Source: Eudromia elegans
Lineage: Eukaryota; Chordata; Aves; Tinamiformes; Tinamidae
DNA length: 64,000 nucleotides
Assembly (NCBI GenBank): GCA_003342815.1
Contig: PTEX01000006.1
Span: forward strand, 379,338 to 443,337
Direction: 5' to 3'
The translations under genes were made by a program, and so were the position numbers. The notes beneath the pieces are model-generated. The model worked only from the letters and a program-made list of their open reading frames with translations. It searched no databases and was not told the origin of the DNA. Numbering within the stretch: position 1 is the first letter of the stretch; each line of letters starts with the position of its first letter. Below are positions 60,701 through 64,000 of the stretch, in pieces.

Positions 60701-60808
60701 AATTTGCTGGTGCATGTGTAATACCAGAACTTACCCTTCAGTCAAGTGAAGTCAAGCAAAACATGAAGACTGGGGCAAAGAACTGTTGCTCCTAGAACAA
60801 GATATCAA

Positions 60809-60850
60809 GTTTCTTCTTTAACTAGAGCAGTTTCTTCTTTAACTAGAGCA
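60809..60850 (+). repeat. 21-bp perfect tandem duplication
   Basis: Two identical 21-base copies starting GTTTCTTCTTTAACTAGAGC are joined head to tail. Zero divergence suggests a young duplication. Confidence 0.9.
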
Positions 60851-61534
60851 ATAATTTATTTCTCTCTGGTTAAAGTAATTTCAGTGTGAGGTGCACAACT
60901 TGACTGTAAGGCTGACACTCTGCTCTCCCGAACTAGAGTTTTTCTGGATTCTGCCAAATGTCATCTGTCCCATTTTCACTGGCTTGTCTGCTATCACTAG
61001 CTTATTATGACTGCTGAATTTCCAGCCTTTTGGTACTGACGTACAGCATGATCTTCTGAATAATACACTCTTTTGCTGCAGCACATAAGCAAGGTGTGGA
61101 GAGCAAGGGCTTACTCTTCCTTCTTTTTAAATGAGTTTCTCCCACATCCACCATTCACTGCATAAAGAAAACTTATTCCCATTCCCTGCCTACTCCTTAT
61201 CCGCTCCTCTAACCTTGATTCATCAGGCTGTATTGGGAGACATTTTAGCTGACATTTGACATTAGTGACAGCAGATGCTGCAGACCTGGTTGAGCTCCAC
61301 TACCGGAGGATGGTGGGAGGGCAAGCTGAGGCACCTCTCCTCTTTTGGGTAGGTGGATATGAGAAGAAGGATACACTTTCTTGAAGCTCGTGAGTTTTCA
61401 TTGCATAAAAAATGTGTCTCTTGGCAGACGTATGGATGAAAAGTGCATCTGAGGTCAGAATTTAAGAGACTATCCTTGAATTAATCTATAGGAAGAAGGT
61501 GGCTCCTTCAGCTACTACTCTAGTATCTATCACA

Positions 61535-61554
61535 TCTGTCTATCTATCTGTCTG

Positions 61555-61600
<46 letters not shown>

Positions 61601-61617
61601 ACATCTATCTATCACAT
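61535..61617 (+). repeat. (TATC)n / (GATA)n microsatellite
   Basis: TATC units with a few TGTC variants run from 61535 to about 61600, followed by two ATCACATC interruptions to 61617. The opposite strand reads GATA repeats. It is likely to be length-variable between individuals. Confidence 0.95.
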
Positions 61618-64000
61618 CTCTCAAGATGACCTGGGAACACAGTGACTTTGTGTAAACTAGCATCAGCATTGGAGAAAGAGATCAAGCAAGCACCAGGCCA
61701 GCATATCCAGGTAGGTTTGTATGGCTGTGAGACAAGACCCTTTCTGTGTTCCCCACTGCCTTTTCAGAGAGCAGTCTTTCAGCTCCTTTGAGTTCTCTGC
61801 ATGGAAATCAGCCACGCTCACAACAGCGTGATGACTCTACCTCTTATTCTCTCGGAATGTGCAACTTAAATAAGAACAACAGAGGAGGGGAAAGAAGGGG
61901 TTTTGGAATAGGTGACACTTGCGGTTTATGTCGCATTTTACTTGTTGATCTGGATTCATATTTGCAGGACAGCACATAGCAGAGAAGATGGCCCTTGAAG
62001 GCAAGAAGCTCCTCAAACAGGCAACAAGTCCTCAGACCTTCTTGCCACCTGCTTTCATAGGGGCCACTTTGCACAAAAACGTAACTGGAGATGTTTTATA
62101 GATGTGTTTCCCCATATCTTGGTTCTGCCCAGGTCTATATAGTAGTAGCGCTGGCCCTAGGAGTATATAACCCTGAAAGGGCAGACAAACACTTTCTGTC
62201 TGAAAACTTGATTTGTTTGCTCTAAAAAAGTCAAGCAGCTCTTCTAGGATGAGTATGTGATTAATACTTCCTAATTTCAGAAATTTAAGACCTTTTATTT
62301 CAAAACATTCCTATCTGAATAATGCCCTGTTCTCTCTAGGTACTTTATAAGAACAAAATGTAGATAATTTCTTAGAATCTGCTTGGAAATGGCACTTGTT
62401 TGGTGACATAGACATCTCCTGCTCCATGCACTGCAAGTGGCTTAGACCTCCTTTCTGCACAAAGTGGGTTGCTCGTGATCTGAACTGTTATTAACCTTGT
62501 TTTTACCATTCATGGCAAAACAAGAGCTAAAGGAGCAGGCTGTTGCATTGCTTTTGTACTGATTCAATCCCCAAAAGCCCATTAATAGATTTTATTGCAT
62601 TACCTGTTAATGACATCAGCTCCTAACAGTGATTATTATTGATCATAAATAATATGCTAGTTTTTGTTAGTCTTGTTTAAAACTATGTCTGCATAACAGC
62701 TACAGACATTGGTAAGAGACAGTTCCTGCCCTGGAGACAGTTTAAATTGAAGGAGCAATATCAATTTACAGCAGAGTAAAGATCCAGCCCACAGTTTCTG
62801 AAGAGACTGGATATCTTACCCCAGGGAAAAGAAGCCAAGAAGATGCAGCATTTTGAGAGAAACAGTTTAAGAAGTGTGATGATAGAGGCTCTCTCTCACT
62901 CTCACTCACTGGGCTATGTATGGCAAGAACACAAAACCGTTTTGGACGTACCTGTTGGTCATGATGAAAAGTGCAGGCAGCATCTCATAGTGACCTGGCC
63001 AGCTTGGGAGGCCTGCTCCGAAAAATCCTTCATCAGAGCGGCAGCTGTGTCCTTCCCCCGAGCAAATTCCTTTAAAGCTGTCAAAGATGCTGTAATCAGA
63101 CTAGGTCATCAAAACCAGTCCTCCTGAGGACTGGAAATAAGATCCAGAGATGAGCATTCAGCTACATGGGCAAGGTCTAAAACACTAAAGTTTCCATTGA
63201 AATTAAATGAAGGGGCTGTAATTGCTGTGAAAGAAAAGCAAAGCAATCATTGGAAGAGCCCGAAAGCTTTCAAACTACCTCCTGAAATGATGCTGGCTGT
63301 AAAGCAGGGATCTATGTGCCACATAACAGAATCTGATAGCAGAGCAAAGCTTTTACTGGGAAACCAACTCAGATAACTACTGGAGCATTTATCTGTGTGG
63401 CTTCTGGAGCTAAGGCAAATTTTAATTGAGATTTCACCACACAGCTGAGTAGTTTTATTACCAGGTCAAATAAAAAAGGTTAATAAAGTAATAAAAAAGG
63501 ATTCTTTGTCTTCTTGATTTCAAAACATGTAGCTGCAGTCAATATGTTTAATAATTAGTAAATAGACTGGAATAAAGCAGTGAAGCCAATATGGTCACCA
63601 GTGAGAAGGGATTGCTGTGCATTTGTACCCTCTCTCATGTTTGTGTTTGCTTCAGCAGTTTTGCAGTTTGTCTGTATGGAAGAGAAAATGGAGCTCCTCT
63701 CTGGATCAACATTTAAAGCTTTTGCTGATTTTCTGGGATAAACTTGCATTGGATTTATTTTAACACCGTCCTGTATAAAATTAAAGGATATCAAGGTATC
63801 TGGATTTAGATGATTTTACTGTTTATTGTTTACAGAACATCTGAACTTAGGTAACAGGTCCCTACTTGAGAAGCAGTGATACAACGAATAGATCACAGTG
63901 CGTCCTGGATATTGATGAAAAAAATCATAATGTGTGGCACAAGATCTTGTACAACTACAGAAAAAATCAGAGCGATCACCCCGCTCCTGAGCAGGAAGAG

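Larger units (their letters stand above)
41641..64000. other. Gene-free stretch to the end of the window
   Basis: No coding exon is supported. The longest open frames (for example 44081-44539 and 52466-52807) show no recognised domain and no splice or start context. The region contains the MIR-like and CR1 scraps, the 69-bp duplication, pyrimidine tracts and the TATC microsatellite. AT-rich sequence at 46620-47060 has the look of a regulatory element but is unproven. By human gene order, KIF26A would be expected further out on this side, but I recognise no KIF26A exon. Confidence 0.5.

Noticed and set aside
62843-63127. 94-codon plus-strand frame
   Set aside because: No family recognised and no splice signals or CpG context; treated as a chance frame.

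Overview
This looks like a piece of a vertebrate nuclear chromosome, most likely from a bird or another sauropsid. The one confident gene has introns with GT/AG junctions, and its 232-residue product matches TMEM179 throughout. Two short relics have the CR1 LINE 3'-end signature typical of sauropsid genomes. Interspersed-repeat content is low and the four-exon gene fits in about 8 kb. I cannot fix the species from sequence alone. There are no operons, CRISPR arrays or bacterial features, and almost every open frame in the window is a short chance ORF.

Layout. Positions 1-25394 have no recognisable protein-coding gene. They hold simple repeats, short tandem duplications, a CR1 relic near 16.1 kb, an unusual perfect-looking hairpin near 22.2 kb and a possible cryptic exon near 3.5 kb. 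A CpG-rich block at about 25395-25870 carries the promoter, leader and first coding exon of TMEM179 on the + strand. The other coding exons are at 29023-29160, 30390-30468 and 33207-33386. Together they give an uninterrupted four-pass membrane protein, with splice phases 2, 2 and 0.

Intron 2 of TMEM179 is the most unusual part. A very long (TTCC)n microsatellite begins about 28 bases after the splice donor and contains one unresolved base. About 215 bases further on is a decayed DNA-transposon fragment. Its inverted repeats and frameshifted BED-type zinc-finger remnant point to the hAT superfamily.

From 33387 to 64000 no further protein gene can be supported. The first part may be a long TMEM179 3' UTR; a plausible poly(A) signal lies at 41620. 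The remainder holds a MIR-like SINE relic, a second CR1 scrap, a 69-bp tandem duplication, a TATC microsatellite and AT-rich stretches that look like conserved non-coding DNA. That last impression can only be tested by cross-species alignment. I found no clearly novel biological system here. The best leads are the hAT fossil, the TTCC tract beside a splice donor, the 22.2 kb hairpin and a degenerate RE1-like site over the TMEM179 start codon.
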